NCBI GenBank assembly: GCA_030374805.1 | Contig: JARGSG010000100.1 | Coordinates: forward strand, 1-64,000 | Reading direction: 5' to 3' | DNA: 64,000 bases | From: Gracilaria gracilis | Lineage: Eukaryota > Rhodophyta > Florideophyceae > Gracilariales > Gracilariaceae | Shown here: positions 41,050-53,388 of the stretch, one piece after another | Numbering within the stretch: position 1 is the first letter of the stretch | How the letters are laid out: every line of letters starts with the position of its first letter | Position numbers and translations under genes: made by a program | Notes under the pieces: generated by a model | What the model was told of the DNA's origin: nothing | What the model saw: only the letters and a program-made list of their open reading frames with translations | The model's database searches: none

Positions 41050-42560
41050 CATAGGGAACACCCCCACCTGCTCTCTCCAATCGCCCTTCCGATACCGTCC
41101 CCATCACCGACGACGATTCCTACCACCAGCACCGGCTCTCCCTCTCCTTCCACACACAAAACGCTTACCATACCATAGGCACCCTCGTCTGCTCCCTCTC
41201 CCCCTCCCCACATCCTCCACCCCCACCCTCACTCCCTCTCATCAACAACCCCCACCTCGAACGAATGGTACTCTTTATCTCTTCCATCGCTTTCACCCTC
41301 GGCCACTGCAATGCAGAAGAAATCATCTTTCTCCTCCATGACCCCGTCTTCTCTACTTCAGCCTTCTGCAAGGCAGTCTCCTCAGCCTATCACTGTCTCA
41401 AACTCACAACAGATCTCTTTGAACAACGAGTCAGCAACATCTGTTTCACCCTCACCACCCTCCACGACCCACAGCACCCCTTCACAGCCACTATCTTACG
41501 AAAGGATTCTATCCAACTCCTTAAACGATAACTCGCACTTGCACACTCCGACAGAACATTCTTCCGCCACGTCCCCCATACAACCTCCTCCAGCCCTCCC
41601 GCTTTCGCTCACCCCATGGATTCTTCTCTCGGAAAAGAAGCCATCCTAGCCCTCAAGCTTGCAATCATGTAGTTCCCCAACAACTACTGCATCGGGCAAA
41701 CCCTTAAAAACACCGCTATCGATTTTTTCATCGGCGTCGTCCAAGTATACTCCGACAAGTCCCCCACCTCTTTCAAATCTTCTTCCAGCACCTCCCAACC
41801 GCTTCAGATCACTCTACTCCACTTCTCCGACTCGTTCCGTTGCAAATTTATCACCGGCAACCTCAACCTTCTTGCATACCTGCCAATCTCTTTCAATCTG
41901 ACCACCGTTTTTCAAGACCCCGATTGCATCCCTCAAACCTTTTCCAGCATCTCCCGCTCTACCGAAATGAAACCCAGTTATCGTGCCATCTCCAACCTCC
42001 TCGACCCTCTTCTCTCTTTCAGCCTCACCGGCTTCTAGTTTTGTGACGTTAATGATGTGCTCTGCTATTATCCCCCAATCATCGCCACCTACTGCGCAGG
42101 CATCCCAAAAGAAAAGGACATTCCTGGCTTCTCCCAGGGCATCCGACCCCAGCATCCATGCCACAGATGTACAGTTCCCTGCTCCGATCTCAATCTACGA
42201 ATTCCATCCACCCCTCTTCAATCCCAGACCCAGACTCTCGCTGCCCGCAAGGCACACTCTGCGCTCCTCCAAGATGCCGAGATGGATCACCCCTCCAGAA
42301 AGCCTAGAATCGCCCGAAACACCATGGAACACGCCGTTGAAGCGTTTCAATCCCTCTTTCTTGCAAAATTCAAACCTCTTAGATCCTTACCCTCTCCTCA
42401 ACATCACCCCTCTCCACTCCCCTTACACCCTGTTCCCCTTCGAATCACTCCATTATATCCACCTCGGCATCTCCAAGCTCATCAACCACGCAGCCATCGA
42501 TATAATCAGTTCAGTCACTTCCGACAACTTCCCGTTCCTACAAGCCCCGGCGTTCCTTCA
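41050..42560 (+). pseudogene. DNA transposase N-terminal/central part, copy 2
   Basis: One frame can be followed from about 41055 through the ATG at 41265 to about 42350, with stops at 41529 (TAA), 41670 (TAG) and 42037 (TAG). The sequence includes LERMVLFISSIAFTLGH, a DPLLSFSLTGF segment, then FCDVNDVLCYYPPIIATYCAGIPK and a Cys-rich HPCHRCTVPC. It then shifts frame to SLHYIHLGISKLINHAA. A 'P--A-Y--IPE ... C--C-VP ... D-LH---LG--K' pattern is typical of the core of Plavaka/KDZ-like transposases. It is the same family as copy 1 by the shared partner gene, though their transposase parts barely overlap. Multiple stops mark it as dead. Confidence 0.5.
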
Positions 42561-42810
42561 ACTTCGTCCGCTCCTTCATCCTAAAGCCACTCTTCCCACT
42601 CTTATTCATTCTACGTTTTCTACTCTCCTTTTTCTGTCCCATCCCTGCCGTCTCCCTGGTTCCAAAACCAAGCGACTAAAAATGATCTCCTCCCGTCGAC
42701 ACGCTGCTGTGTAGCAATCAAGAACCGCTCCAAGTCTCCGCGTTCAATTCTCCATAAAGTATCCTTCCCTTATCGCTACTAGTTTCTCCAAGAATCTCGC
42801 AACATCAAGA
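41050..42810. mobile_element. DNA transposon copy 2 with the convergent gene pair, internally deleted
   Basis: Plus-strand N-terminal and central transposase sequence (41050 to about 42560) is followed on the minus strand (about 42690-42790) by a fragment of the 681-aa partner protein. That fragment includes TRRLGAVLDCY, which also occurs in the partner at 16568-18613. The transposase C-terminus and most of the partner gene are gone. Complementary parts survive in copy 1. Confidence 0.6.
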
Positions 42811-43063
42811 GACAAACCACTGAAACGTCACAATTCCAAAATACCGCCCCGTTCCGGAATCCAGCCCTCTTTCATACCTCGTCTAACGATTTTGTTTCTA
42901 CATTACTTTCCGCCTCGATCCACTCAGTGACTTGCACCTCAGCGTTTTCAAGCTCATCACGCTGGTCTCTATCTATTATATCAGAACAGAATCATTTCCC
43001 ATAGTATTTCGTTCACCTACAGCTCGAAAATCCACCATTCTGTCCGTTATTCCATGCTCAAAC
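42811..43063. other. Short spacer, no gene
   Basis: Nothing recognised between the transposon copy and the 545-bp repeat. Confidence 0.3.
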
Positions 43064-43610
43064 AATCGACCCCTATTCCGGCAACTCCAAGGCCCCCGAT
43101 TGGTAGGTTAGTTGGTTAGCGTGCCGGTAGTCGCATGGTACGGTCGGATTAGGAACGAAGCTTGTAAGTGGGCGTACGTACCAGCGGTCGTGACAAAATT
43201 AGGAGGTACGGAATGTCGGGGGCGATCGAGTTATGTGCAAAGAGTCCAAACACCGTCAACAAATAGTAGAGATATACTGAACTACCGGTTGATTCAAGAT
43301 CTGTATGAAGAATACTAATTTCGTGGATCGGACCCTTACCCGCTACTCTTAGTGGAAGTTGGAAAAGAAAAGTTGCATAAGTAGGTGCCTCTCTACCTCG
43401 AATGGACGCATTACAGTGTGCAACGGGCACTGTACCATGTGGCGAAAGTGCTTCTTGTTACGGTCTGTAAATTATCTAAAACTCTCACTATTTGTACTAC
43501 CTTTCATACAGCTCCTCTCACAATCATTTTCCGACGTCTGCCAGCAGACACAATTTTCCTATTGTCGACAGATCTTTCTCTATTTGAGATATTCGTGGCT
43601 CTGGTGCATC
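43064..43610 (+). repeat. 545-bp dispersed repeat, copy 2
   Basis: Inverted counterpart of 22930-23477. It contains the same upstream region and about 50 codons homologous to the methyltransferase N-terminus (LVTVCKLSKTLT, LPADTIFLLSTDLSLFEIFV). The sequence then diverges at that point, and the ATG equivalent is GTG. It is a truncated copy of the unit carrying the methyltransferase gene. Confidence 0.85.
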
Positions 43611-44132
43611 ATCATTGTGAGGGGTGCAATATGTTGTAATGTAACCAGAAAAATTTTTTTATCACCAAACCACCACTTTCAGTCATGGTGGGTAGCGAAT
43701 AACCGAATCACCATAATAACTGTTTAAGTATCCAACTATTTTATATGTACAAAACCCTACACTCAAGGCGAATGCCACAGCACTCTCATTGTGCCACCAT
43801 TTCATTTGCAGGTCTCAATTCGTTTTGCAAAAGAGTCAGCATGAACCTAAAAGACGATCAAATACTACCAACTTTGCTAGTTCAATTGGACAGCGGAACG
43901 AGTCAATATGGATTCTAATCTGTAAAATTGATAAACACCCACTCTGGGCCACCTTGCGGCCTATATTTAGAACGACACACCAGCAAAGTCTGAAATTGAA
44001 CCGGAGCGAGAGAGAACTGCATTGATACATCGATGTAGTCCCAGTACTGCTTCAGACCGCTATCAATTCCGAAACAGAATTACTTCATTTCTTGTTGGCC
44101 GGGTCCCATGAACAGCGAACTGAGGAAGCGCT
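43611..44132. other. No supported gene
   Basis: AT-rich non-coding sequence leading into the palindrome array. Confidence 0.3.
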
Positions 44133-46536
44133 GCGCTTCATCGGTGCATAGATGAAGCGCCACGCCCGCCGAGTCCGCTGTCCCAATAAAATTTTATTTT
44201 CAGTTTATTTAAATGACAGCCTGAGACAGCGGACGGAGGTGTTGAGACGCTTCATCGGTGCAGTGATGAAGCGCCGCAACACACCGGCCCGCTGTCCCAA
44301 CGCACTATGAGTTAGGAAGCTTGGGGTCCGCCATACGTGGCACAGCCAACCGGCCATGAGCGATGAAGATGGGGTGCACCCCGGCCGGCTGTCCACGTGC
44401 CGTGAATGATATAGGTAAAGTGCTGGCATGCTTGGCACCTCCAACGCGCTGGTGACAGTGGACGAATATGTCATGGCGCTTCATCGGTGCACTGATGAAG
44501 CGCGATGACACCTCGGTCCGCTGTCCCAGGCTGTCGTTTTAATGAGTTGAAAATAAATAATTTTTTTTTGGTAGAGCGAACCAGGGTGGCATGGCGCTAC
44601 ATCGGGGCACCGATGAAGCGCCACGAGACTCGGGTCCGCTGTCACCAGCGCGCTGGTGATGCCATGTATGTCACTACCACAAGTTTGCCACACACAGCGC
44701 GTTGGAACAGCGGATTAGGGTGTCGTGGCGCTTCATCGGTGCACCGATGAAGCGCCACACCACCGCGGTCCGCTGTCTCAATGCGCCGTGAGTGCCGGTT
44801 CGCTGTGCCATGCTGAAATGAACATAGAGCGCAACTCGAACTGTTTCATCCCTTCACTATACTATATGCAATACTACTTCCTATGGTTAATGTTTATACT
44901 GGAGACAGCAAAGAAATAGGACATCCATTACATGTGATATAGATAGAAGATGTACTATTTTTATTGGATATAATTGATTTTCTATCCTTTGCTACGGAGC
45001 GTGAGTGTATGACACCTTCCACGGCGATATGTTGATGTTGAGACAAACATTCGGTTGTGAGAGAAGCTGAATATATCCCGTAAAAGATGCGATGTGCAAG
45101 AGGGTAGGGCGTTAAAGGTGTTGAGAAGGGGTATTCAGTGGGAGTTGTTAGGGAATTGGGACGGTTCTTATAGATCAATACACCTGTGGCTGGCATGCTG
45201 ATTTTTGAAATATAAAATATCATCTTTGTCGAGCCGCTTGTTAACAAAAGTCGTAAAAATATTTTTTGGGACAGCGGACGGAAGTATCGTTGCGCTCCAT
45301 TGGTGCACCGATGGAGCGCCATAACACCCCGGTCCGCTGTCCCAACGCGCTCTGAGAGATGAAGCTGGGGGGCTCGCATACATGGCACTGCCAACCGGCC
45401 AGAGCGATAAAGTTGGAGTGCTTCCCGGCCCGCTGTCCACGAACCGTTAGTGAAAACGCTGGAGTTCTGGGATACGTGGCACCTCCAGTGCGCCTTTGAA
45501 AGCGGACCGGGATGCCGTGGCGCTTCATCGGTGCACCGATGAAGCGCCACGAAACCTTCGTCCGCTATCCCAGGCTGTCGTTTTAATTAATTGAAAATAT
45601 ATAATCTTTTTGGAACAGCGGACCGGTGTGGCGTGGAGCTTCAACGGTGCACCGATGAAGCGCCACGAAACCCCAGTCTACTCTCTTAGTTGTCCTTACT
45701 AACAACTCCGCGTATATCTCCACATTAATTTAGTTCCGTATCTCTCGCGTCTCCACGCTTTCCATAACACCTCTTTAACGCATCACGTGTAATCTATGAA
45801 GTGCCACTTCACCTTAATCCCCTGTCCGCGCAATTGAAGATGAAGCTGGAGTTTTTGTAGGTCCGCTTTCTCAGCGTTTCGAGCACCGAACACGTCGTGC
45901 GACCGGCTACTGTGCATTGACGCGGTGGACGGTAGACCGAGGTGAAGTGTGGTTCATGGATGCAACGATGGAGCGCCATTGCACTCTTGGGCATTGCCAA
46001 GTTGTAGTGTTTTCCGAAGAATGTAATAAAAACCTCTTCCTAAGAGATTGAAACTTTTACTCTTCCACCAAGATATTGGTCTTTCCAAAATTCAAGTAAT
46101 AATATAAATATATATAGCAGTATAATTGCGTCAATTCTACACTAACGGCACAGAGGCGACTGCCTGCCGCAGATACCGCCCGGTCGATACATATCGCTGC
46201 AAAGCCGTAGACGAAACACGCGCGTCTCTACAGACTACTGTCATGCACGAATGCTCGTGCCTAAACATCATATACTTCATCCTTTTACAGAATAGGTTTA
46301 CATGAAGTTAAATCCTTCTTACTGGGAACTTTGGGCCTAGTACCACACTTATGGTGCTACATATATTAATATCGTTGGTATAGTGAGCTTGCTGCAGAGG
46401 CTCTTGAAACACCCTAAATTAGTGTGTTGGGGTGGTTTTGAATCCCTACAAATGCATCGAGGACCGGCGGTCTACACCACCCGCCGGACAGCGGACCCGG
46501 GTGTCGCGGCGCTTCATCGGTGCACCGATGAAGTGC
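44133..46536. repeat. Array of 28-bp palindromes within larger inverted repeats
   Basis: Nine copies of a 28-bp palindrome (half-site GCGCTTCATCGGTG followed by its reverse complement) lie at 44133-44160, 44247-44274, 44476-44503, 44594-44621, 44728-44755, 45292-45319, 45520-45547, 45636-45663 and 46509-46536. A worn copy lies near 45951-45976. Copies at 44728 and 45520 are perfect or almost perfect. Most are enclosed by longer imperfect arms running from GGACAGCGGAC on the left to GTCCGCTGTCC on the right (about 75 bases). Some units are separated by AT-rich spacers such as TTTTAATTAATTGAAAATAT. No ORF here is convincing; those spanning the array are translations of the palindromes. Confidence 0.88.
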
Positions 46537-47960
46537 CACTGCACATCGGTCCACTGTCCAAGGAATTAAACAATTTTTTGGCCCTGCCGCCCCGGTCGGC
46601 CCCAAATCTCGGCATCCGGGGCACACGTGCTACTACTAATGGGTATCGCGTTTGCAGCAACATCGCGGCCATGTACAGCTAACTCCCGTTCGGGTCTGCT
46701 TCAAAGCCCTCTGTATTACGTACTTCAGTAGCTTATGCAGGTCCGTTGTATATTATGCGCCACCCGAGTTTCGGAAAGCAAAATGCGCTAGTCGTCGAAC
46801 CAACGAATTTGGCGTGTTCGGTCGTGCCGCAGAGATTGCGAGTTCATCAAAAGTTGTTTTGGTTCTCTCTACATGCTGCATCGTCAGTTGTATCAATAAA
46901 TGCGATGAACCAAGCACCAATAATGCCTTGAACTCAATGCCTATCAGGTTTCCCGCGCGATGATGATCTTCAGTGTGCCCCTCATCTAATTGTATATGGT
47001 ACATATAAAGATGCGGGAGAACGTAGGTATTTCCAGGGTGCTAAGATTGACAAGAGTACTGATGATCTATTGCTGGGAATGCTTAAGTGGTATTACTCAG
47101 CTGAGTAATATCACCTAGGCATTAGCAGTATTAGATCTCCAATGGTTGTAAGTAGAACCTGCTACTTGTAAATACGACTCTAATCAATGCAACTCGGGTT
47201 TTCTTGACCGATACGATTGTATTGACTATTATACTATTCTCACGGACATACGAAGTACTCACTGTACCAGATAAGAAGCATCCCTATGAATGTCTTACAG
47301 AGAATGGAACCCCCTACATTAGACCATTTCTGCTCAACCTCTAAGGGGGAAGAAGAGTTTCATGAATGAATAATTGAAGAAAAGGGCATAAAGGCATCAC
47401 AGGAGAAAAGGTTGAAGATTGTGTTTATGAGAGAGATGGGTTGAGATAAGGCATGGACAGTGAGAATTTGTAGTATTTTTGGAGCAACCTGGGCTCTAGC
47501 TGACATTGGTACTGAACGAAACAGGAAGAGTTTCGAAATTTCTCGGAAAACAATTACTTGGCTGAAAATTGGCGAAGAGAAGAATTGGATATAAATGGTC
47601 GTGCGCCACAAGCGGGAGTGTGACAGACATTTCCACGGCCTTGCACAGTGGTGAGAAGCATAGCAGATATTGCGTACTTCTCGTTTGCTGTTATCTCGCT
47701 TATTGCTAAACCCCGTCAGTCTCTGCGATATCGAATTGGTACCAGTAGGACGAGAAGCTAGTGGCTCTGCGTTATAGGACGGAGGTACCAGATATGCAGC
47801 CGCGGAGGAAAGAAGAGGGTGAATAAAAGTATTTTTAGGAGAAAAGGAAGAACATTAGGAAGGAGAAGGTGTGGTGGTGATGTGGGCGTAGAGGATGGAG
47901 GATCGAAGTGGAGGTTTGCGAAGGAGATGAGGGAGGGGATGAGGAGCGTTGGGGGGAATC
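46537..47960. other. No supported gene
   Basis: Several sub-100-codon frames without motifs. Nothing recognised. Confidence 0.3.
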
Positions 47961-48663
47961 TGAACAAAAATTGAAACGACAGGCTTTCTGAGGTAATGAA
48001 TGAGATGGGAGGGGTGGTGCGGAGTGTGTCGGGGGTTTGGGTGAAAATGGATTTGATTTCGAGGATTCAGAAAAAAATGAAGTTGGTTGGAGTGGGATGG
48101 TGGTAGGCGTTGCGAGGGAGATGGTGAAGCTAAGGACGGTGAATATGGGCCTAAAAGGTCGGGTGGGTTCTTGCAGAAGCAAGTGGCGCAGGTGGAAAAT
48201 GCGTGCGAGTTGTTGTTGGAGTGGAAGCAGCTGTTGAGGGAAGGGGGAGTCAGGAGAGAAAAGGGGAGATGGAAAAAGTCACAGGTGTCACCATTGTCTC
48301 GGAATGGACGTGCCTGTGTGAGGGGGAGGAGAAGGGAAGATAAAGGAGGGGAGGTTGGAGGGCGTCGGCTAAGGAAGAGGCCGAAGGGAGGGAGAAGGGC
48401 TGCTGGTGAACAAGGATGAGAAGATCGGTTTGAGGTGGCCGCTTCCGGGGGGAACTCCAGTACTTTGGTTTGGTAATGCGGTGGCAGCTGTGGGAACGGC
48501 GGAGCGCATACTAAAGGAGCAGGAGGAGAAGAGGCTGGGAGAGGTTAGGAGCCGGTTTGGGGCTAGGTGGGTGTACGAGAATGGAGAGAGTGTTACGCTG
48601 GAGTTCTTCAACTTGAAATTTAGGGAAACTGAGACTCAGGATCCTAATGCAGGTTTGGAATGA
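47960..48663 (+). pseudogene. Coiled-coil protein remnant, possibly related to the 681-aa transposon partner
   Basis: Overlapping plus-strand frames (48037-48237, 48087-48419, 48406-48663) have the same G/A-rich codon composition as the 681-codon gene's coding strand. They contain a heptad-like segment (QVAQVENACELLLEWKQLLREG) followed by a basic stretch. The order (coiled coil, then basic, then a FETET-like region) loosely parallels residues 140-300 of the 681-aa protein. Similarity is weak and may be compositional. Confidence 0.25.
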
Positions 48664-48994
48664 GGGAGTGTTAGTGGTCGGTTCGTAATTTTTTGGAGTG
48701 TTTTTGAAGAGTGTCGGGAATGTAAAGTTACGAGCACTGGCAGAAGAACTGCAAACTAGCCTTCCACTGCAATAGATGAGGTTTAAAATGCCCTGAACGG
48801 AAACGTACTTTCTAAACAATTCTTTTCTTGCCTTTCCAACTAGCGCAAACTGCAAAATTGCTAGTTTTTTCGGACTTTTATTTTCCCAACTAGCGATCTA
48901 GCAAATTAAAATAGCATTCCGAGAACACCGAAGACCGTATGGAAACGAACCAGCTGGCGGCCAACCTACCCCACTGCCCGGAACAGTTCGGAGC
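48664..48994. other. Spacer and truncated left edge of gypsy fragment D
   Basis: Repeated CTAGC words around 48835-48905 and no gene. The gypsy fragment starts at about 48940. Confidence 0.3.
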
Positions 48995-49132
48995 GTGGTA
49001 GAACGTGTCGTCGACCATCGCGACACCCCAAACGGACAAGAATACCGCGTACGATGGCATGGATACCGCACCGATCAGGATACTTTTGAACCGCCGGAAC
49101 ACATCCCCCAACACTTCATCGCAAGGTATTAG
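48995..49132 (+). pseudogene. Chromodomain end of gypsy fragment D
   Basis: One frame reads VVERVVDHRDT, then EYRVRWHGYRTDQDTFEPPE and HIPQHFIARY, ending at TAG 49130-49132. The RVRWHGY core, the TFEP position and the C-terminal helix identify a chromovirus chromodomain. It is closer to the canonical TWEP form than those of A and B. All upstream Pol domains are missing, so this is a 3' remnant on the plus strand. The minus-strand ORF downstream reproduces the arrangement of A and B. Confidence 0.75.
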
Positions 49133-49297
49133 CGTCGCCGAAACCCGCCAGTATCTGGGACACTTTAAGGAGGGGGAAGGGCGGATTGGAGATCCGAGAT
49201 CGTACGTACTGACCCGCAAGCGGTGAAACGTCACGGGACACCAAAAAGCGCCGGCAATACGTTATCATTGGGCGGCAAACCCGCCACCAACGTACGC

Positions 49298-51602
49298 CTA
49301 TTGGTCAATTACTTTTCGATTTTTACAAAACGCCGGCTTTTCCCGATAACGGCACACGCAGAAAGACACGCTATTGGCCCACAAGTCATCACAAACAATC
49401 ACAAGTTTACTAAGAAAAAAGAAGCTACATGTACGCCTGGTCATCTTAGTAGTCTTCTTCCAACCGGGCTTCGTTATACCGTGCCCACGAGTACCCCACG
49501 GTGAGATACCACGACCCCCAGTGGAACCAGCACGCGAGCTCCAATCGGTCTTCGTTGGCTGGATTGCCGAAACGATCCCAGGACACGGCGAATTGGGCAC
49601 GACCTTCTTCTTCCCGCCCGACTTACCGCCCGATTGGCTCGCGGGCGCAAGAGCTGGCTCTATGAGGTCCTCTTCGTCCGTCACGGTCTACCTTACCTCT
49701 TGCTCTCCGCTCGGAGATGACATGGGAACATCCTCAAGCGCCGGAGTCACCTTTGTTCTGCAAAGTCTCCCCTTCGGGAGCCCCTTCCGCACCGGTCGGG
49801 CCTGCGCCGTCACCGGATTGGCCCTAACCTTCAGGCTCATCCCTGGACGGAACATTGGGCGCAATCAGCTCGAAGCCCTTGAGGAAGAACCCCGCCGCTT
49901 GGCGCATATTCTTAACGATGTAGTTGACGATACGTTCCGCATCGGCCTGCTGCGCTACGGTCTCATAGGACTTAGTCACCAGCTCCTCTAACGGCGGCGC
50001 GAAAGTCGACATCGGCGTTCCATCCATACTGGGCACAACATTCATACCAGCAGTCACGGACTTCTCATAAGACGCCAAGATCAACAGGGAGTGGGCCCGA
50101 AGGGAACCGAGCAGGTTAAACTGCGCCTGAGCCTGCTCACGAAGAGCAGTCTCTGCGTTGACCGCACGGCGCATCCATGCTCGGGCCGCCAACATGGCGT
50201 CGTCAAGCGTCGCAGGCTCCTCTTCCTCGAACGGAATATAAGCCGCACGGAGAGCCAGGAAGGTCTTGTGCGTATCAACGTACGATTGCGGATTGGCACT
50301 GTCCTCAATGGGGAACCCGGACTCTTCCCAAGATTTCCGACCGGATTCTACCTGCACCCCTGCCTTCACGACGGTCTTCGACTTAACTTGTGTAACCATG
50401 GGAGTCGGCAGTGGCGCCACGTCCTCAAAGTCCTGTGCCATGAACCCATGCCGGAAGGTGTCCGGAAACGGTTTTGAAGGGCCAAGGGGGAAGACCCTCC
50501 GGACCTTTCAGGACACGAGTGATCGGCGACGCTACCGAACTGGTCGAAGGCATTGCCGGGAACGTATCGGAGTAGTGGTCGTGCCACAAGAACCACGGTT
50601 TGTTGTCCCAATCAGTCTCCAACGAGTAGTGCAGCAGCTTCTCGCCGACCTGCGGGGGGAACACGGTGACACAGAGAACTTTTTGGAGCCCCATCTCGGC
50701 CAGGATGCATACCAATTTGTACGCATCGGAAACAACTGTACGTACTTGGTCTGGCCGTTCTTATGATACAGAAGATCGTCCCCCGCACGGGAAAAGACTT
50801 CGATTCATTCGTGGGCCGCCTGGAGAAGCGCTACGAAGGCAAACAGTGCCTATTCGGCGTCGAGCACCTGACGGACGACACCATGTGTGGGCGAACCTTT
50901 GAAGAGCTGCTCTGAATGGTATGACAACACGGACGGAGTCGGTGCGGATAGGTTGCGGGACACATCGAGGCTGGTCCACACTTCGTTCTGGGAGCAGTAC
51001 AACTCCGATCGGCGATGAGTAGGAACGTCGAAGAACTCGACCTTATGCTAACTGAACAGTAACCCGTGGGGCGCCCGGATTCACGCCTCCGTTGCGGCAT
51101 TACTTCCCTACCGTTGACGGTACAGCCAATACAACTTGTGGTACGGCGGTTCGAACATCACCAGTCCAAGCGGATTCATATCCTTCTCGGGAAAGCCCGA
51201 ATCGGTCGAACCGCGGTGAAACAGACGCTGCAACGCATCTTTATAGGACGTCTCCTCCGGATAGCGTGGATATAGCATATCTTTCCGCCCGTAGGTCTCC
51301 TCGTCTTTCCGTCCGGTCACACCAGGCAGGTGGTTCCAGCGGGCTTGGCAAGCTTCGAGGCTTGTCCGTCTCGGATTGCCAATCGTCATATCCCGCATCG
51401 ATAGTGCCGCCGGTATCTACAAGAAACGCTCTCTGTCGAGTAATTTCTTCTGGAAGTATTTTGAAACGGATAACGGGACCCGTTTCCTCCGGCAAGGACC
51501 AGTGAAACCGCGACGGAAACGATGATCATACTTCTGACCAGGTAGCGGGACCGAACGGAAAGGTGTTGATGGTGTGTCGGAGCCGCTCGGGTTCGGCGCC
51601 AT
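49298..51602 (-). pseudogene. Antisense ORF downstream of fragment D chromodomain, likely divergent homologue of those in A and B
   Basis: Minus-strand frames from about ATG 51602 to about 49298. The N-terminus (MAPNPSGSDTPSTPFRSVPLP) shares FRSVPLP with element B's ORF. In the middle, NKPWFLWHDHYSDTFP and VFPPQVGEKLLHYSLETDWD occur where A and B have GCYVELPP and the G-W-VV block, but similarity there is weak. The last intact part (49824-50441, 205 codons) is helical and alanine-rich (AARAWMRRAVNAETALREQAQ, ERIVNYIVKNMRQAAGFFL) with no counterpart in A or B. The placement directly after the chromodomain and opposite to it is the main reason for grouping it with them. Multiple stops; not functional as read. 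Confidence 0.45.
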
Positions 51603-53388
51603 TGCGTGCGTACGGTTGGAAGCAGAGTAAACCGATTCGGGCATGTCGCCGCTCGGCTTGCGCTCTTATAGGAGAATCTGGGACGAAGACGCAGTACTTG
51701 AAATGTCACCGACCGTTTGGAATGGCCACGACGCCTATGTCGTTGTATAGGCGCCCCGCGAACGAAATGTCAGTGCTCATTTAATTTCATTGGAAGACCA
51801 AGAGCTGAAGTTGTGCCGCTATCTCCGCACGGGCTACACTCGCTTCGTCGTCGCGTCCAATACGTAAAATCGTACCTTATCTCTACGAGCTCCTCTTGGC
51901 CGTACGGTTGTGGGGAACAATGACGGTCCTTCTACCGTCAGTCCGTTCGCAAACGAGGATCAACGTCTCGGACAAGACGTAGGCGCATGAATGGCCACGC
52001 AACCGCTAAAGAACCACCCGCGGGACGTTCTCCTTCGAGGCGTACCGCGCGCGCGCCGACTCGAACACCTGCTGGACGTTCTCCTTCCAGAAGTCCTGTG
52101 CACGCTGATATGGATACTCGCCGGCCGTTATTCTTCGGGACGGACCGTACGCGCCGACTAGGACTTTTGCACCCCTTCGCAGTGACCAGCATCTGTCCGC
52201 TCGTTCGTATCATGGTGGACGACCCCCGACGAATCCATTCGTACAGTATCTGCTACAGTCGAATTGGGAAAGTTGGGCATGGCTTTGCCTAGCCCTTTTC
52301 GGGCAACCTTTCGAAAGCGGATGCTGCATTTTCCCTTTCACCGTACAGACTCAGCACACACTTGGTGCGTGTTACCGAACGGATGACGCCAAACGTACAC
52401 CTCGCGGTCGGCGGAGCTGACACCCTGATAAGTTTGCCAGGTACGCTCCGTATGGTGGCCGCCATGGACGCCCGATAGGCAGATATATACACCGGATCGG
52501 AATTGGTCGCGTGCAATATCAGGGACGTCGAAATTGCTCGCACGGACACCTGTGGTCTGCACAATTATACACCGTCGCGTACGTCCCCGGTGATGCGTCA
52601 TATGCCTTCGATCCGCCGTTTGCGTACCAACGCGTATCGTTTCGCTCGGTTTGATCTCCACCACATGTACTGAGACTACTTTCGTCGCTCCTGCTCAGGA
52701 AATTTTGGCATGGCTTCGCACCGCCCTTCTCGGGCAAATCTTCGAATGAATGCGATGGTGCCCTCTCGACCAGGCGGACATAAATGTAGCGGCTTAGCGA
52801 CGCTACGCGGCGCTCCAAGGGCGGAGCGCGAGTGTAGGAGGAAGATCTGTAGTATAGTGGGCCCGAGTTGGTGCGCGGTGTATGCGATTGGCGTTTCACG
52901 TACAAAGGGGTAGTACACGGCGGGCCGGTGCAGTGGCACCGCCACGTGTACGACCTGGTGATCGAGTGCCGGACGGGTTGGCGCAGCGTACAAGTTAGAC
53001 ACGTGTGCAACTTGTGTGGTGCTGGATAGTGACAATGCATATTAGACCAATCGTACAATAGTCAGTAAGGGGCCCAGACCCGATATATAGTTGTAGCTCG
53101 GATCTCGCTGCCTCCCAATCGTAAACGACAAGCATCTTCTGCCGAACGTCTTTCTTGTCAACTTTCGTTACACTAGACCGCACGGCTACTCCTTCATTGG
53201 GTTTGTCAGACCGTTCGTACCCTTCCGCACGTTCCTGTACGTGCCTGGTGATACCAACCGTCCACTTCCCCTCGACCGCCCGGTGCTGCCGCCCCTTCTC
53301 CCCGTTCGGATTCATTTGCAGTCGCACGACTATACGCCGCCGCCACTCCCGTCTCAAGACCGCTTCGGACTCTCTCCCTTTTTGTGCA
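51603..53388. other. No supported gene; possible LTR remnant of fragment D
   Basis: Contains an imperfect direct repeat of about 55 bases (52269-52323 and 52700-52754, sharing GGCATGGCTT and TCGGGCAA words) about 430 bases apart, which might be parts of one or two LTRs. Translated frames here show no domain. Confidence 0.25.

Noticed and set aside
44205-45550. ORFs across the palindrome array (up to 218 codons)
   Set aside because: They are translations of the repeated hairpins (repeating ALHRCTDEAP-like peptides) and occur on both strands.
44133-46536. CRISPR-like array
   Set aside because: Repeats are palindromes at irregular spacing with related, not unique, spacers, in a eukaryotic context without cas genes.
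52269-52754. Imperfect 55-bp direct repeat as LTR pair
   Set aside because: Similarity fades outside the core and no TG...CA ends or target duplication are visible.
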